Numbered from the stretch's first letter, positions 16,350 to 24,494 are shown. The stretch is 64,000 bases of DNA from Microbacteriaceae bacterium VKM Ac-2854 (GCA_013205085.1 JABMLH010000010.1:58510-122509); one strand, 5' to 3'. A program made the numbers and translations. The notes: generated from the letters alone by a model not told the origin.

Positions 16350-17288
16350 ATGCCCGCACACACCCCCGCCCCGGTCACGGGGGAGCAGCACGAACTCGCG
16401 CACGGCAGCCTGCGCGCCGTCGTCACCGAGGTCGCCGCAGCATTGCGCCTGCTCTCGCTCGAGGGCATCGACCTCGTCGCCGGTTACTCCGACGACGTCG
16501 TGCCGCCGCTGAGCGCCGGCGTCATCCTGGTGCCGTGGCCCAACCGCGTCCGCGACGGGCGGTGGGTGCATGACGGCGTGGTGCAGCAACTCGACATCTC
16601 CGAGCCCAAGTTCCACAACGCGCTGCACGGACTGCTGCGCAACGCCCCCTACCGGCTGATCGAACGCTCGGCTGCGGCGGTCACCCTGCAGGCGACCGTG
16701 TTCCCCCAGCGCGGCTATCCGTTCCACCTCGACACCCGGGTCCGCTACGAGCTGACGGCCGATGGGCTGGTCGCCAGCCACAGCCTGCGCAACGTGGGTG
16801 CGACGGAGGCGCCGGTCGCGATCGGCGCTCATCCGTACCTGGCGATCGGCGACGTGCCCAGCGATGAGCTGATCCTGACGGTCGCGGCGCGCAGCCACAT
16901 CGACCTCGACGACCGGCTCAATCCCACCGGGCAGACCCCGGTCGACGGCACCCGCTGGGATCTGCGCGCCGGGGCGCCGGTGGGCGAACTCGAACTGAAC
17001 GATTGCTGGGCCGACGTCGAGCTGCGCGACGGGCGCAGCGAGCACAGCCTGCGCGCACCCGACGGGCGCAGCGTGACGATGTGGGCCGACGCCGCGTGCA
17101 ACTACGTGCAGGTCTTCATCACCCGGATCTTCCCGGACGGCCAGGATGTGCGCACAGCTGTGGCGATCGAGCCGATGACGGCGCCGGCCGATGCGTTCAA
17201 CAGCGGGCACGGCCTGCACTGGCTCGATCCCGGTGAAGAGTGGTCGGTGTCCTGGGGCATCCGCGCCGACGGCTTCGGCACGCGATGA
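16350..17288 (+). CDS. galM: Aldose 1-epimerase (mutarotase) family protein
   Basis: Interconverts the alpha and beta anomers of galactose or a related sugar. The 312-residue beta-sandwich protein has VILVPWPNRVRDGRW and NALHGLLRNAPYRL near the N-terminus, a likely catalytic His in IGAHPYLAIGD, and a C-terminal FITRIFPDGQ...AIEPMTAPADAFNSG segment with the catalytic Glu. It sits beside galT-galK and the DeoR gene, which supports a role in galactose use, though close relatives act on other aldoses. It overlaps the next gene by four bases. Confidence 0.88.
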   Translation: MPAHTPAPVTGEQHELAHGSLRAVVTEVAAALRLLSLEGIDLVAGYSDDVVPPLSAGVILVPWPNRVRDGRWVHDGVVQQLDISEPKFHNALHGLLRNAPYRLIERSAAAVTLQATVFPQRGYPFHLDTRVRYELTADGLVASHSLRNVGATEAPVAIGAHPYLAIGDVPSDELILTVAARSHIDLDDRLNPTGQTPVDGTRWDLRAGAPVGELELNDCWADVELRDGRSEHSLRAPDGRSVTMWADAACNYVQVFITRIFPDGQDVRTAVAIEPMTAPADAFNSGHGLHWLDPGEEWSVSWGIRADGFGTR

Positions 17289-18577
17289 GCCAGCAGCTGA
17301 CCTCGATCACGAGTCCGCAACCGGGCGCGCGCCCGACCGACGACGAGAAGCGCATCGCGCTGACCCGGATGAAGCGATTCGCCACGGGCCTGCTGGCGCT
17401 GATGGCCGTGATCTTCGCGATCTCGTTCTGGCTTCAGGACGACTACCCGTGGCTGCAGTACGTCCGGGCCGCGAGCGAGGGTGGCATGGTCGGCGCGCTC
17501 GCCGACTGGTTCGCCGTCACGGCGCTCTTCCGGCATCCGCTGGGCCTGCCCATCCCGCACACCGCGATCATCCGCACCAAGAAGGACGAGATCGGGCAGA
17601 GCCTCGGGCAATTCGTCGAGGAGAACTTCCTCGAGGGCTCCATCGTGCGCGAGAAGCTGGATTCGCTCGACGTCGCCCGCCTGGCGGGGGCCTGGCTCGC
17701 CCAGCCGCAGAACGCCCGTCGTCTCGGCGACGAGGCCGCCGCGGCCGTGCGCGGTGCGGTCACGCTCCTCGACGACGCCGACGTGCAGCGGGTGATCGAG
17801 GCGCTCGCGCGCAAGCACCTGCTCGACCCGCAGTGGGGCCCGCCGCTCGGCGGCCTGATGGGTGGCATCGTGGAATCGGGGCACCACACCAAGCTCGTCG
17901 ACACTCTCGTCGAACAGGCGGAGTCGTGGCTGCTGAACAACCCCGACAGCTTCGCGCGGATGGTCAGCTCCCGGCTGCCGAGCTGGATGCCGTCGGTGGT
18001 GGGCCGGGTCGTCGATGACCGGCTCTATCGTGAGGCCCTCGTCTTCGTCGCCGCGGTTCGCAACGATCCCGCGCATCCGCTGCGCATCGCGATCGACGGC
18101 TATCTCACGACGCTCTCGCGCGACCTCGCGCACGACCCCGCGTTGATCGAACGGGTCGAGGAGATCAAGAACCGCGTCTTCGACAATCCACGGATGCGCG
18201 AACTGGCCTCCGACGCGTGGACCTCGACGAAGCGATCGCTGCTGTCCGCGATGGACGATCCCGACAGCCCGCTCCGCGGCAGCATCGAGAGCATCATCGT
18301 CGACGTCGGACGCCGGCTGCAGAACGACGACGACTTGGCGGCCAAGGTCAACGGGTGGGTCGGCACCGTCGCTGCGCACCTGGTGGACCGTTATCGCGGC
18401 GACATCGCCAGCATCATCACCGATACGATCTCGCGCTGGGATGCGCGCGAGACGGCGGACAAGCTGGAGCTGCAGGTCGGCAAAGATCTCCAGTTCATCC
18501 GGATCAACGGCACCGTCGTCGGTTCTCTCGCCGGCCTGGTGCTGTTCACCGTTGCGCACGCCCTGCTGGGCCGGTGA
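17285..18577 (+). CDS. DUF445 family membrane protein
   Basis: A 430-residue protein of the DUF445/YjiN family of unknown role. One N-terminal hydrophobic segment (about residues 33-52) is followed by the strongly conserved EGGMVGALADWFAVTALFRHPLG and IPHTAIIRTKKDEIGQSLG. Then comes a long helical region with paired repeats (FDNPRMRELASDAW), and a final hydrophobic helix (VVGSLAGLVLFTVAHALLG). The protein is therefore anchored at both ends. It starts within the galM stop (ATGA) and so is in the same transcript. Confidence 0.85.
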   Translation: MSQQLTSITSPQPGARPTDDEKRIALTRMKRFATGLLALMAVIFAISFWLQDDYPWLQYVRAASEGGMVGALADWFAVTALFRHPLGLPIPHTAIIRTKKDEIGQSLGQFVEENFLEGSIVREKLDSLDVARLAGAWLAQPQNARRLGDEAAAAVRGAVTLLDDADVQRVIEALARKHLLDPQWGPPLGGLMGGIVESGHHTKLVDTLVEQAESWLLNNPDSFARMVSSRLPSWMPSVVGRVVDDRLYREALVFVAAVRNDPAHPLRIAIDGYLTTLSRDLAHDPALIERVEEIKNRVFDNPRMRELASDAWTSTKRSLLSAMDDPDSPLRGSIESIIVDVGRRLQNDDDLAAKVNGWVGTVAAHLVDRYRGDIASIITDTISRWDARETADKLELQVGKDLQFIRINGTVVGSLAGLVLFTVAHALLGR

Positions 18578-18696
18578 ACCTGAGCGCTTGCGCCGAATCG
18601 GGTGGACGGTTCCTGGCGCCGCACGTCGACCGTGATCGCCGCGCCTAACCTGAACGCACGTTCATTCGTGGCACCACCGAGCAGGGAGGCACCATC

Positions 18697-18807
18697 ATGG
18701 AAATCGCCCTCATCACCGCCGCTGCCGTCGTCGCTTGGGCGATCGTGGCCACGCCCGTCGCCGTTGTGATCGGCCGGGCCGTCAAGCTGCGCGACGAGCA
18801 CATCTGA
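18697..18807 (+). CDS. 36-residue single-pass membrane protein
   Basis: A small gene with ATG at 18697 and a strong AGGGAGG ribosome binding site seven bases before it. It encodes MEIALITAAAVVAWAIVATP, a hydrophobic helix, and ends in a charged tail RAVKLRDEHI. A TAACCT -10-like box (around 18648) would give a 5' leader of about 35 bases. The strong Shine-Dalgarno and the clean helix-plus-charged-tail design make it a real small protein in my view. Function unknown. Confidence 0.65.
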   Translation: MEIALITAAAVVAWAIVATPVAVVIGRAVKLRDEHI

Positions 18808-18903
18808 GTTCGGCTCTGTGCGACGACGTGTCGTCGAAACCGTGAGAGATGATGCGCAGGAGTGCCCCCGAGCCGGGTGGCGCAGCGCTTTCTGCACGTT
18901 ACC

Positions 18904-18909
18904 TATCGT
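18904..18909 (+). promoter_or_regulatory. -10 box of a small gene (leaderless type)
   Basis: TATCGT ends six bases before ATG 18916. Confidence 0.4.
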
Positions 18910-18915
18910 TTTTCC

Positions 18916-19053
18916 ATGACGATTCAGGTGACATCTGGTGTGCTCCTCGATCTCATCGCATCGGTGGCGGAGCCGGGTGCGATCCATCCCGCGTTGGCCG
19001 TGCACGTGATCTCGATGCTGGAGGCCTACCTCGTCGATCCCGAACCGAGCTGA
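18916..19053 (+). CDS. 45-residue conserved-looking small protein
   Basis: Starts MTIQVTSGVLLDLIASVAEP and ends HVISMLEAYLVDPEPS. It is mixed polar/hydrophobic and probably a short helical soluble protein rather than a membrane one. Support comes from a TANNNT -10 box six bases upstream, the same leaderless arrangement seen for many real genes here. There is no Shine-Dalgarno. I recognise no family. It is convergent with the YgiB-like gene. Confidence 0.5.
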   Translation: MTIQVTSGVLLDLIASVAEPGAIHPALAVHVISMLEAYLVDPEPS

Positions 19054-19078
19054 TCCGCGGCGCCTCGGCGAAGACCCG

Positions 19079-19660
19079 CTAACCGCCGACGTGGGAGCCG
19101 AAGCCGGACTTGCCGGTGGATCCGAATCCGCCCGAGAGCGTCTGCTTGCTCCCGACGGTGGCGCCCGCGGGGGCCTTCTGCACAACATCGGCCTGCACGG
19201 TGCTGCCCGGCGCGGCGAACCCGCCGCTCGGGACGCTGCTCCAGCTCGACACCCGGGGCGAACTCCACCGCGACGACGGGAAGATGATCGGGCCGATCCA
19301 GTGCCCGCCGACGTAGTGACCGGAGTAGCTGTCGGTCGATTCGCACAACGTCTCGGGGTCGTCGGAGACGGTCTCGCCCTCCGCCTGCAGTTTGGCGATC
19401 TGTTCGCGAACGTCGGCGAGGCAGTCCTCGCGACTGTTGTAGACGGGGCGCTCCGCGTTCTCCGGGATGACGTACGACTCGCCGTCCGCCCCGACGGTGA
19501 CGACCCCGTCCGTGGGCGGGTTCGCGGCGGTCAACGCGATGGCCAGGCCGACGGCTCCCACCGCGACGACCCCGCCGACGATCAGGCCGCGCCGGGCGGA
19601 GGAGATGCCGCTCACGCTGACGTCGGCGGAGCGATGTCTCTTCTTCTCGTCGGTCACCAT
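19079..19660 (-). CDS. YgiB/DUF1190-like membrane-anchored protein
   Basis: A 193-residue protein with one membrane helix (about residues 25-45) and an outside domain containing NSREDCLADVREQIAKLQAE and ending in a Gly/Ser-rich tail (GGFGSTGKSGFGSHVGG). The Cys pair spaced about 31 residues apart (DCLAD and TLCES) and the Gly-rich tail recall the YgiB/YjfM (DUF1190) proteins that accompany YgiC/YjfC in enterobacteria. It follows a YgiC-like gene with overlapping stop and start, which strengthens that reading. A GTG one codon later is also possible as start. Confidence 0.6.
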   Translation of the reverse strand: MVTDEKKRHRSADVSVSGISSARRGLIVGGVVAVGAVGLAIALTAANPPTDGVVTVGADGESYVIPENAERPVYNSREDCLADVREQIAKLQAEGETVSDDPETLCESTDSYSGHYVGGHWIGPIIFPSSRWSSPRVSSWSSVPSGGFAAPGSTVQADVVQKAPAGATVGSKQTLSGGFGSTGKSGFGSHVGG

Positions 19661-20877
19661 GCTGCGTCCTGCGGCCTTTCTTCGATGTGGCGCGCGTCTT
19701 CGATGAAGTGCGGAACGAACTCCGCGAGGTCGCCGGTGATGGGGCCGCTGGTCTCGCGCACGTCGATCCCGGCGGGGGTCTCGCCGACGATCCAGCTGCC
19801 GATCACCACCGTCTTGCCATCGATCCGCGCGAGTTCGGCCCGCTGCTGGTAGACAAAACCCTCATCGCCGTAGGCGCCGTCGGCCGCGGCGACGATCGTG
19901 CCGTCCGCGTCGTAGACGGTGACGTTCGCGCCTTCGCGACCGAGCCGGGGCTTGCGCACCTGAGCCGTGTCCGGCAGTGGCTCGGCCGAGGCTGGCAACA
20001 GATTCGGATGCCCGGGGAAGAGTTCCCACAGCACGACCAGCAGCTGTTTGTTACTCAGCAGCAGCTTCCACGCCGGCTCGACCCAGCGGGTGCGCTCGCG
20101 CCGATCCAGCAGCAGGCCGCCGAACTGCTCGCCGAGCAGCCACTCCCACGGGTAGAGCTTGAAGATCTGCCGGATCGGTTCGCCGTCGGCGTCCACGAAG
20201 CCCACGCCGTCCATCTCGTAGCGGATCTCCTCCACGAAGATCAGCTTGGGGTCGAAGCCGGCCAGCCGAGCGGTCTCGGCCATGTAGCCGACGGTGTCCG
20301 CATCCTCGACGATCAGCTCGCCGTCGCCCGAGTCGTGCAGCGAGGCCAGGTGCAGTCTCGCGCCCTCGTCGAGCCGCCAGCGATCCAAGCGGATGTGGCG
20401 CCACTGCTCGACCAGCTGCTCGTGCAGGCTGTTGAACTGGTCGGCATCCGCGCCACGCGTCTCGACGAGCCACTGCCACTGCGCGGCCGCTGTCTCCACG
20501 AGCGAGGTCGGAGTGTCGGCGTTGAACTCGAGCAGCTTCACGGTGCGGTCGTTGTCGTACGCCAGATCGAAGCGGCCGTAGACGGTCGGATCGTCCTCGT
20601 CCCAGCTCGTCGCGACGAGGTCGTGGAATCGCGTGGGGATGCCGAACTCGGCGAAGCGACGGCTGCGCACGATGTGTTCGCACGCGTCCATGCAGCGGTC
20701 GAAGAGCTCCTGCGTCGCGCCCTCGAGCGTCTCGATCTCGGGCCCGGTGAATCCGTAGGCCGCCGACTCGTTCCAGTACGGGCGGCCGCCTTCGGAGGGC
20801 AGGTCGTAGAAGCTGAAGCCGACCTCGTCGCACCGGGCGCGCCAATCGGGTCGGGGAGTGAGGGTGTATCGCTTCAT
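19654..20877 (-). CDS. Glutathionylspermidine synthase-family protein (YgiC-like, ATP-grasp)
   Basis: A 407-residue protein of the glutathionylspermidine synthase C-terminal-like family. It opens with MKRYTLTPRPDWRARCDEVGFSFY and contains ARFDLAYD-like YGRFDLAYDNDRTVKLLEFNADTPTSL, KLYPWEWLLGEQFG, SNKQLLVVLWELFPGHPNLLPA and a C-terminal KPRLGREGANV ATP-binding loop. It lacks the amidase domain. Relatives ligate a peptide or amine, but the substrate in actinobacteria is unknown; mycothiol producers do not make glutathione. TACACT at 20889-20894 is its likely -10 box. Confidence 0.85.
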   Translation of the reverse strand: MKRYTLTPRPDWRARCDEVGFSFYDLPSEGGRPYWNESAAYGFTGPEIETLEGATQELFDRCMDACEHIVRSRRFAEFGIPTRFHDLVATSWDEDDPTVYGRFDLAYDNDRTVKLLEFNADTPTSLVETAAAQWQWLVETRGADADQFNSLHEQLVEQWRHIRLDRWRLDEGARLHLASLHDSGDGELIVEDADTVGYMAETARLAGFDPKLIFVEEIRYEMDGVGFVDADGEPIRQIFKLYPWEWLLGEQFGGLLLDRRERTRWVEPAWKLLLSNKQLLVVLWELFPGHPNLLPASAEPLPDTAQVRKPRLGREGANVTVYDADGTIVAAADGAYGDEGFVYQQRAELARIDGKTVVIGSWIVGETPAGIDVRETSGPITGDLAEFVPHFIEDARHIEERPQDAAW

Positions 20878-20888
20878 AGTCTCGGGCC

Positions 20889-20894
20889 AGTGTA
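20889..20894 (-). promoter_or_regulatory. -10 box of the YgiC-like gene
   Basis: TACACT on the minus strand, 11 bases before ATG 20877, leaving a very short leader with GAG. Confidence 0.4.
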
Positions 20895-20936
20895 GGGCGG
20901 CGGCGCAAGCCCTGTGCGCCGATCCGTTCCCGCGCC

Positions 20937-20942
20937 TAGCGT
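20937..20942 (+). promoter_or_regulatory. -10 box of the DUF3072 gene (leaderless type)
   Basis: TAGCGT ends six bases before ATG 20949. Confidence 0.4.
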
Positions 20943-20948
20943 CGAAGC

Positions 20949-21176
20949 ATGAGTGATGACGTATTGGGAGCCCGCGGCGACGACGAGAGCACCGCGAGCA
21001 AGGATCCGGCCGATTGGGTGACGGGCGACGAGCCGATGACCGGCCCGCAGCGCAGCTACCTGGACACGCTGGCTCGGGAGGCGGGCGAGACGCTGCCCGC
21101 AGACCTGACGAAGGCGCAGGCCTCGGAGCACATCGAGCGCCTGCAGGCGGCGACGGGACGCGGGCAGGGCTCGTAG
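20949..21176 (+). CDS. DUF3072 domain protein
   Basis: A 75-residue soluble protein. Residues 20-70 match DUF3072: the stretch WVTGDEPMTGPQRSYLDTLA is followed by LPADLTKAQASEHIERLQ. The family occurs in many bacteria, often next to stress or unrelated genes; the role is unknown. It is divergent from the YgiC-like gene and upstream of tRNA-Lys on the opposite strand. Confidence 0.85.
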   Translation: MSDDVLGARGDDESTASKDPADWVTGDEPMTGPQRSYLDTLAREAGETLPADLTKAQASEHIERLQAATGRGQGS

Positions 21177-21223
21177 CTTCGGCTGGACGAGTGCTGACGC
21201 TGACGGACGCCCTGAGAACGAAG

Positions 21224-21296
21224 TAGGCCCCGTCGGGCTCGAACCGACGACCCGCGGATTAAAAGTCCGCTGCTCTACCAACTGAGCTAGAGGCCC
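21224..21296 (-). tRNA. tRNA-Lys (UUU)
   Basis: A 73-base cloverleaf read on the minus strand. The D arm is GCTC-AGTTGGTA-GAGC, the anticodon arm GCGGA-CTTTTAA-TCCGC (anticodon TTT), and the T arm GTCGG-TTCGAGC-CCGAC. The acceptor is closed except for a G-U at the first pair. CCA is not encoded. The anticodon was read directly. Confidence 0.95.
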
Positions 21297-21367
21297 GCGC
21301 GACCGCAGTCGCGCGTCCAGGGTACCGCGGATGAGTGCAGTCGCGAGTTCGATGCCGCCGCGGCGAA

Positions 21368-21424
21368 CCACTTGTGGGAAGTGGTCCGCCGCGGGCGGTG
21401 GGAAGCGCCACTTGTGAGAAGTGA
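21368..21424. repeat. Two copies of the CACTTGTGRGAAGTG palindrome
   Basis: CCACTTGTGGGAAGTGG (21368-21384) and CCACTTGTGAGAAGTG (21408-21423) are direct copies 40 bp apart; each is a small inverted repeat CACTT/AAGTG. They lie in the 270-bp gap between tRNA-Lys and the next gene, which otherwise holds nothing I can name. A pair of regulator sites is possible. Confidence 0.6.
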
Positions 21425-21569
21425 TCACGCGCGCCCCGTGGCCCCGTGCGTCCCGCGCGTCGCATGCATCCCCTGCAGCTCGGCTCGCCCAGCCGCACAT
21501 CCGGCATGAATTCCGCAGGCGTAGCGTTGGGTACCACGTACCCATCCCCGAACCGCGGAAGGCGGTGCC

Positions 21570-22199
21570 ATGTCGGACGGCTTCCACAAGCCCACCAAGT
21601 TCCCCTCCCATGTCTTCGAAGCGTTCCAGGGCGGTGACGACCCCGCGCAGATCAGCCGGGTCGCCCACGAGACCGCGCTCGCCCTGCTCAGCCGGGTCCG
21701 CAACGATCCCGATCCCGTTGTGATCGATCGTCTCGTCGAATACACCGACGTGCACGGCATCGACGCCCTCGCCGAACTCTGGGCGCGTGCCGGCGCGACG
21801 AGCCTGCCCGGCGCCCTCTGGCGCATCTACCTGCTGCGCCTGCTGATCCGCCAGGATCCGCAGAGCACCAGCTACCTCTACCAACGCGGCGTCGAACTCT
21901 CCACCACGATCGACCCGATCGTCGCCGGTGCGAGCGTGCCCACCGGTCCGGCCGAGATCACCGAACTCGCCGATCAGATCCTCCGCGGGGTCTTCGACGG
22001 CGACTTCGCGGTGGCGCTCGAGCGGGCGGCGGCCTTCTGCCGGGTCAGCGCGGCCGGAGCCACCTCCGTCGCGGACGATTTCGAAAGCACGGAACCCGGC
22101 CGCGCGACCGAGCTGACCACCCGCGCGCTTCGGCTGTCCACCACGGCGAACGAGCTGGTGAGCTGCGCCCGGTTGTGGCGCCACGAGTCTTTGGACTGA
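21570..22199 (+). CDS. Conserved hypothetical helical protein
   Basis: A 209-residue soluble, all-helical protein. The centre is notable for SLPGALWRIYLLRLLIRQDPQSTSYLYQRG and an acidic segment VFDGDFAVALERAAAFCRV. It starts at ATG 21570 (MSDGFHKPTKFPSHVFEAF). I recall such proteins from Microbacteriaceae and relatives with no reliable function; some records carry an RNA-polymerase label that the sequence does not support. Confidence 0.65.
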   Translation: MSDGFHKPTKFPSHVFEAFQGGDDPAQISRVAHETALALLSRVRNDPDPVVIDRLVEYTDVHGIDALAELWARAGATSLPGALWRIYLLRLLIRQDPQSTSYLYQRGVELSTTIDPIVAGASVPTGPAEITELADQILRGVFDGDFAVALERAAAFCRVSAAGATSVADDFESTEPGRATELTTRALRLSTTANELVSCARLWRHESLD

Positions 22200-22255
22200 A
22201 CCGCCCACCTCGCGCAAGCGGGTTCACCCCTCGCGAACACCGGGGACGCACCCGG

Positions 22256-22261
22256 TACACT
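22256..22261 (+). promoter_or_regulatory. -10 box before a structured RNA candidate
   Basis: TACACT, ending six bases before the first base of a 13-bp closing stem. No clear -35 hexamer is seen. Confidence 0.5.
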
Positions 22262-22267
22262 GGTGAA

Positions 22268-22347
22268 GGCCGGACCGCAGTAACCCCGGGCTCCACTTCT
22301 AGCCGCTCCGAGCGGCCTCGCGCCGAGAGGCGTTCTGCGGTCCGGCC
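22268..22347 (+). ncRNA. Candidate structured small RNA or leader element
   Basis: A perfect 13-bp stem, GGCCGGACCGCAG (22268-22280) with CTGCGGTCCGGCC (22335-22347), closes an 80-base unit. Inside are GCCGCT-ccg-AGCGGC and CGCC-gaga-GGCG hairpins, giving a multi-branch junction plus an unpaired CCCCGGG stretch. A TACACT box six bases before the stem would start transcription at its first base. I do not recognise the fold; it is not a tRNA and lacks the SRP GGAAGGAAGCAG-type core. It could also be a leader of the gene at 22453. Confidence 0.5.
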
Positions 22348-22452
22348 CTCACCTCCGCCCGAGCCACGGCGCGGGACGAACAGAACGGCCGGCACCAGCG
22401 CAGCTCCGAACAGCTGCCCGGGATTGCCCCCAGAGACAGGCGAGCGCACCGG

Positions 22453-22887
22453 ATGAAGAACAAGACGGCCATCCGGATCGGTTCGCGATTGTGGGCCGGG
22501 TTGGGTCTGCTCGTCTGCGCGGCCCTGTACTTCCTGATCGCGCCGCAGGTCGATGGCGCCGAAGCCGCTCAGCTCGGCCAGGGCGTTGAGCTCGGGCAGG
22601 GCTTCCTGATGCGCGGCGTCGCGGTGGTCCAGGTGTTGGCCGGATTGTGGGTGCTCGTGATGCCGCGCACCGGCGCCGGGCTCACCGCGTCGCTCACCGC
22701 CGTGATCGGGCTCTCCGTCATTCCGCGGATGTCCGAGCCCACCGCGCTCGATCTCGGGCTGTTCGCGATCGATGCGCGCTTCCTGATCTGGACGATCGAG
22801 GTCATCGTGGTGCTCGCCGGCCTCGTTGTGACGTTCTTCTGGATGACGCGCAATCTGAACAAGCGCGCGGCGACGGCGGGGCGCTGA
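22453..22887 (+). CDS. Four-helix membrane protein upstream of SigK
   Basis: A 144-residue integral membrane protein with helices at about residues 13-30, 54-74, 78-92 and 109-134, and a basic C-terminus (NLNKRAATAGR). The layout resembles DUF4345-like proteins, but I am not certain. Its TGA overlaps the ATG of the sigma gene (TGATG), so it is co-expressed with the sigK-rskA pair and may be part of, or target of, that regulon. The promoter may be the one at 22256, which would give a leader of about 185 bases. Confidence 0.65.
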   Translation: MKNKTAIRIGSRLWAGLGLLVCAALYFLIAPQVDGAEAAQLGQGVELGQGFLMRGVAVVQVLAGLWVLVMPRTGAGLTASLTAVIGLSVIPRMSEPTALDLGLFAIDARFLIWTIEVIVVLAGLVVTFFWMTRNLNKRAATAGR

Positions 22888-23444
22888 TGAGCGAGACCGT
22901 CTTCGACGCCGGCGCACTGCTGGGCCGCATCGCGCAGGGTGACCAGGCCGCCTTCGCCGAGCTCTACGACCAGACCGCCTCGCGCGTGCTGGGCCTGATC
23001 ACCCGGGTCCTCGTCGACCGGGCGCAGTCGGAGGAAGTGGCCCAAGAGGTCTTCCTCGAGATCTGGCAAACCGCTGCCCGGTTCGCTCCGAATAAAGGTT
23101 CAGCGACGACATGGATCCTCACGATGGCTCACCGAAGGGCCATCGACCGGGTGCGTGCGGCGCAGGCGGGTCGCGATCGCGACACGCGTATCGGCATACG
23201 TGACCTCGATCCCGAATATGATCAGGTCGCCGAAACGGCGGAGGTCACCCTTGAACACGAGAAGGTCGTCATCGCCATGGCGCGCCTGAGTGAACTGCAA
23301 CGGCAGGCGCTGCAACTGGCGTACTACGGCGGATACTCGCACAGCGAGATCGCCGGAATCCTGAACTGCCCGGTGGGTACCGTGAAAACCCGTCTGCGTG
23401 ACGGCATGATCAAACTTCGAGAAGAGATGGGGGTGACCGGATGA
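22887..23444 (+). CDS. sigK: RNA polymerase ECF sigma factor, SigK-like
   Basis: A 185-residue ECF sigma factor. Region 2 spans about residues 10-85 (FAELYDQTASRVLGLI, then EEVAQEVFLEIWQ and the WILTMAHRRAIDRVR helix); region 4 spans about 128-178 (LSELQRQALQLAYYGGYSHSE and VGTVKTRLRDG). The RLRDGMIKLRE ending and the adjacent RskA-type partner place it with SigK/SigL. It overlaps the anti-sigma gene by four bases, so sigma and anti-sigma are coupled. It probably controls a membrane or redox response, as SigK does in mycobacteria. Confidence 0.9.
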   Translation: MSETVFDAGALLGRIAQGDQAAFAELYDQTASRVLGLITRVLVDRAQSEEVAQEVFLEIWQTAARFAPNKGSATTWILTMAHRRAIDRVRAAQAGRDRDTRIGIRDLDPEYDQVAETAEVTLEHEKVVIAMARLSELQRQALQLAYYGGYSHSEIAGILNCPVGTVKTRLRDGMIKLREEMGVTG

Positions 23445-24301
23445 CCGACGCACCGAACTCCGACGACCCCCGCGACCTCGCGGCGGGCTACGCCCTGGGG
23501 ATCCTGACGCCCGAGGAACTCGTACGCTACGAGGAGTTCCTCGCCGCGCATCCCCGGGCCGCGCTGCAGCGCGACGACTTCGCCGAGACGGCTGCGGCGC
23601 TCGGTTTCGACGCGCCGGAGATCGCTCCTGCGCCCGCGATGAAGGCCGACCTGATGGCCCTGATCGCCCGCACTCCCCAGGAGCAGGCGCCGCAGTCCTC
23701 GGACAGTCACTCCGAGCAGGTCCAGCCTGACGATGCTCCGGAACAGGGTTCCCCGCTGCAGGTCGAGTCGCCGGTCACCCCGGACGCGCCGTCCGCACCC
23801 GAGGGCGCCGTCGGTCCCGTCGAGGCCGCCGCGCGCCGACGCTGGTTCAGCAAGCCCGCCGGTTATCTGTCGATCGCCGCGGCCGCAGCGGTGATCGTCG
23901 TCGGAGGCATCACCCTCCCGACGCTGCTCGGTCCGTCGTCGTATCAGCAGCAGCAGACCGCGCTGGAGCAGATCCGCCAGGCACCGGATGCGCAGCAGGC
24001 GACGGACACGCTGGCGTCGGGGGAGGAGGCGACCGTGATCTGGTCGGCTTCGCTCGCCAAGTCCGTTGTGGTCGTCGACGGTCTCGCCGAGCTGCCCTCG
24101 GACAAGACGTACGAGCTCTGGTACATCGGCAACTCCGGCCCGGTGCCCGCCGGCACCTTCGACTCCGCGGGTTCCGGCACCACGGTCCGCGCACTCGACG
24201 GCACGATGTCGACCGGCGCCGTGGTCGCGATCACGGTCGAGCCGGCCGCCGGCTCCGACGCTCCGACCAGCGAGCCCATCCTGGCGGTCCCCACCGCCTG
24301 A
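23441..24301 (+). CDS. rskA: Anti-sigma factor, RskA-like
   Basis: A 286-residue single-pass membrane protein that would hold the upstream sigma factor inactive. Residues 9-50 form the sigma-binding helix bundle (DLAAGYALGILTPEELVRYEEF). A Pro/Glu/Ser-rich linker of about 65 residues follows, then a membrane helix (about 147-167). The outer domain has RskA features: WSASLAKSVVVVDGLAELPSDKTYELWYIGNSGPVPAGTF. It lacks a ZAS Cys motif, as expected for RskA. The linker is longer than usual. Two palindromes end the unit. Confidence 0.9.
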   Translation: MTDAPNSDDPRDLAAGYALGILTPEELVRYEEFLAAHPRAALQRDDFAETAAALGFDAPEIAPAPAMKADLMALIARTPQEQAPQSSDSHSEQVQPDDAPEQGSPLQVESPVTPDAPSAPEGAVGPVEAAARRRWFSKPAGYLSIAAAAAVIVVGGITLPTLLGPSSYQQQQTALEQIRQAPDAQQATDTLASGEEATVIWSASLAKSVVVVDGLAELPSDKTYELWYIGNSGPVPAGTFDSAGSGTTVRALDGTMSTGAVVAITVEPAAGSDAPTSEPILAVPTA

Positions 24302-24307
24302 CGCTCG

Positions 24308-24356
24308 AAAGGGTTGTCACTTCGTCGGCTGGTAGCCGACAAAGTGACAACCCTTT
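24308..24356. repeat. GTTGTCAC palindrome, copy 1
   Basis: 23-base arms with one mismatch (AAAGGGTTGTCACTT core) around GGT, followed by TTTTT on the plus strand. It probably terminates sigK-rskA. It is a member of the six-copy family described in the findings. Confidence 0.85.
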
Positions 24357-24494
24357 TTCGCGGGCCGCACGCCGAGCGCTCATCCGCTCGTCGCGGAACC
24401 CGCTGGGGACGCGGCGGGACGACGAACGGCCCGCCGGATCGAGGATCCTGCGGGCGGTTCCGCCGGTGCGCTGAACGCGAGTGCGCGCACGAAG

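Noticed and set aside
14247..17219. A 990-codon minus-strand frame that includes galT
   Set aside because: Only the galT part (to 15407) has family motifs; the rest runs antisense through the DeoR and galM genes.
22268..22347. tRNA or SRP RNA identity for the structured element
   Set aside because: No anticodon arm or T arm with TTCRA, and no SRP tetraloop or GGAAGGAAGCAG-type core.
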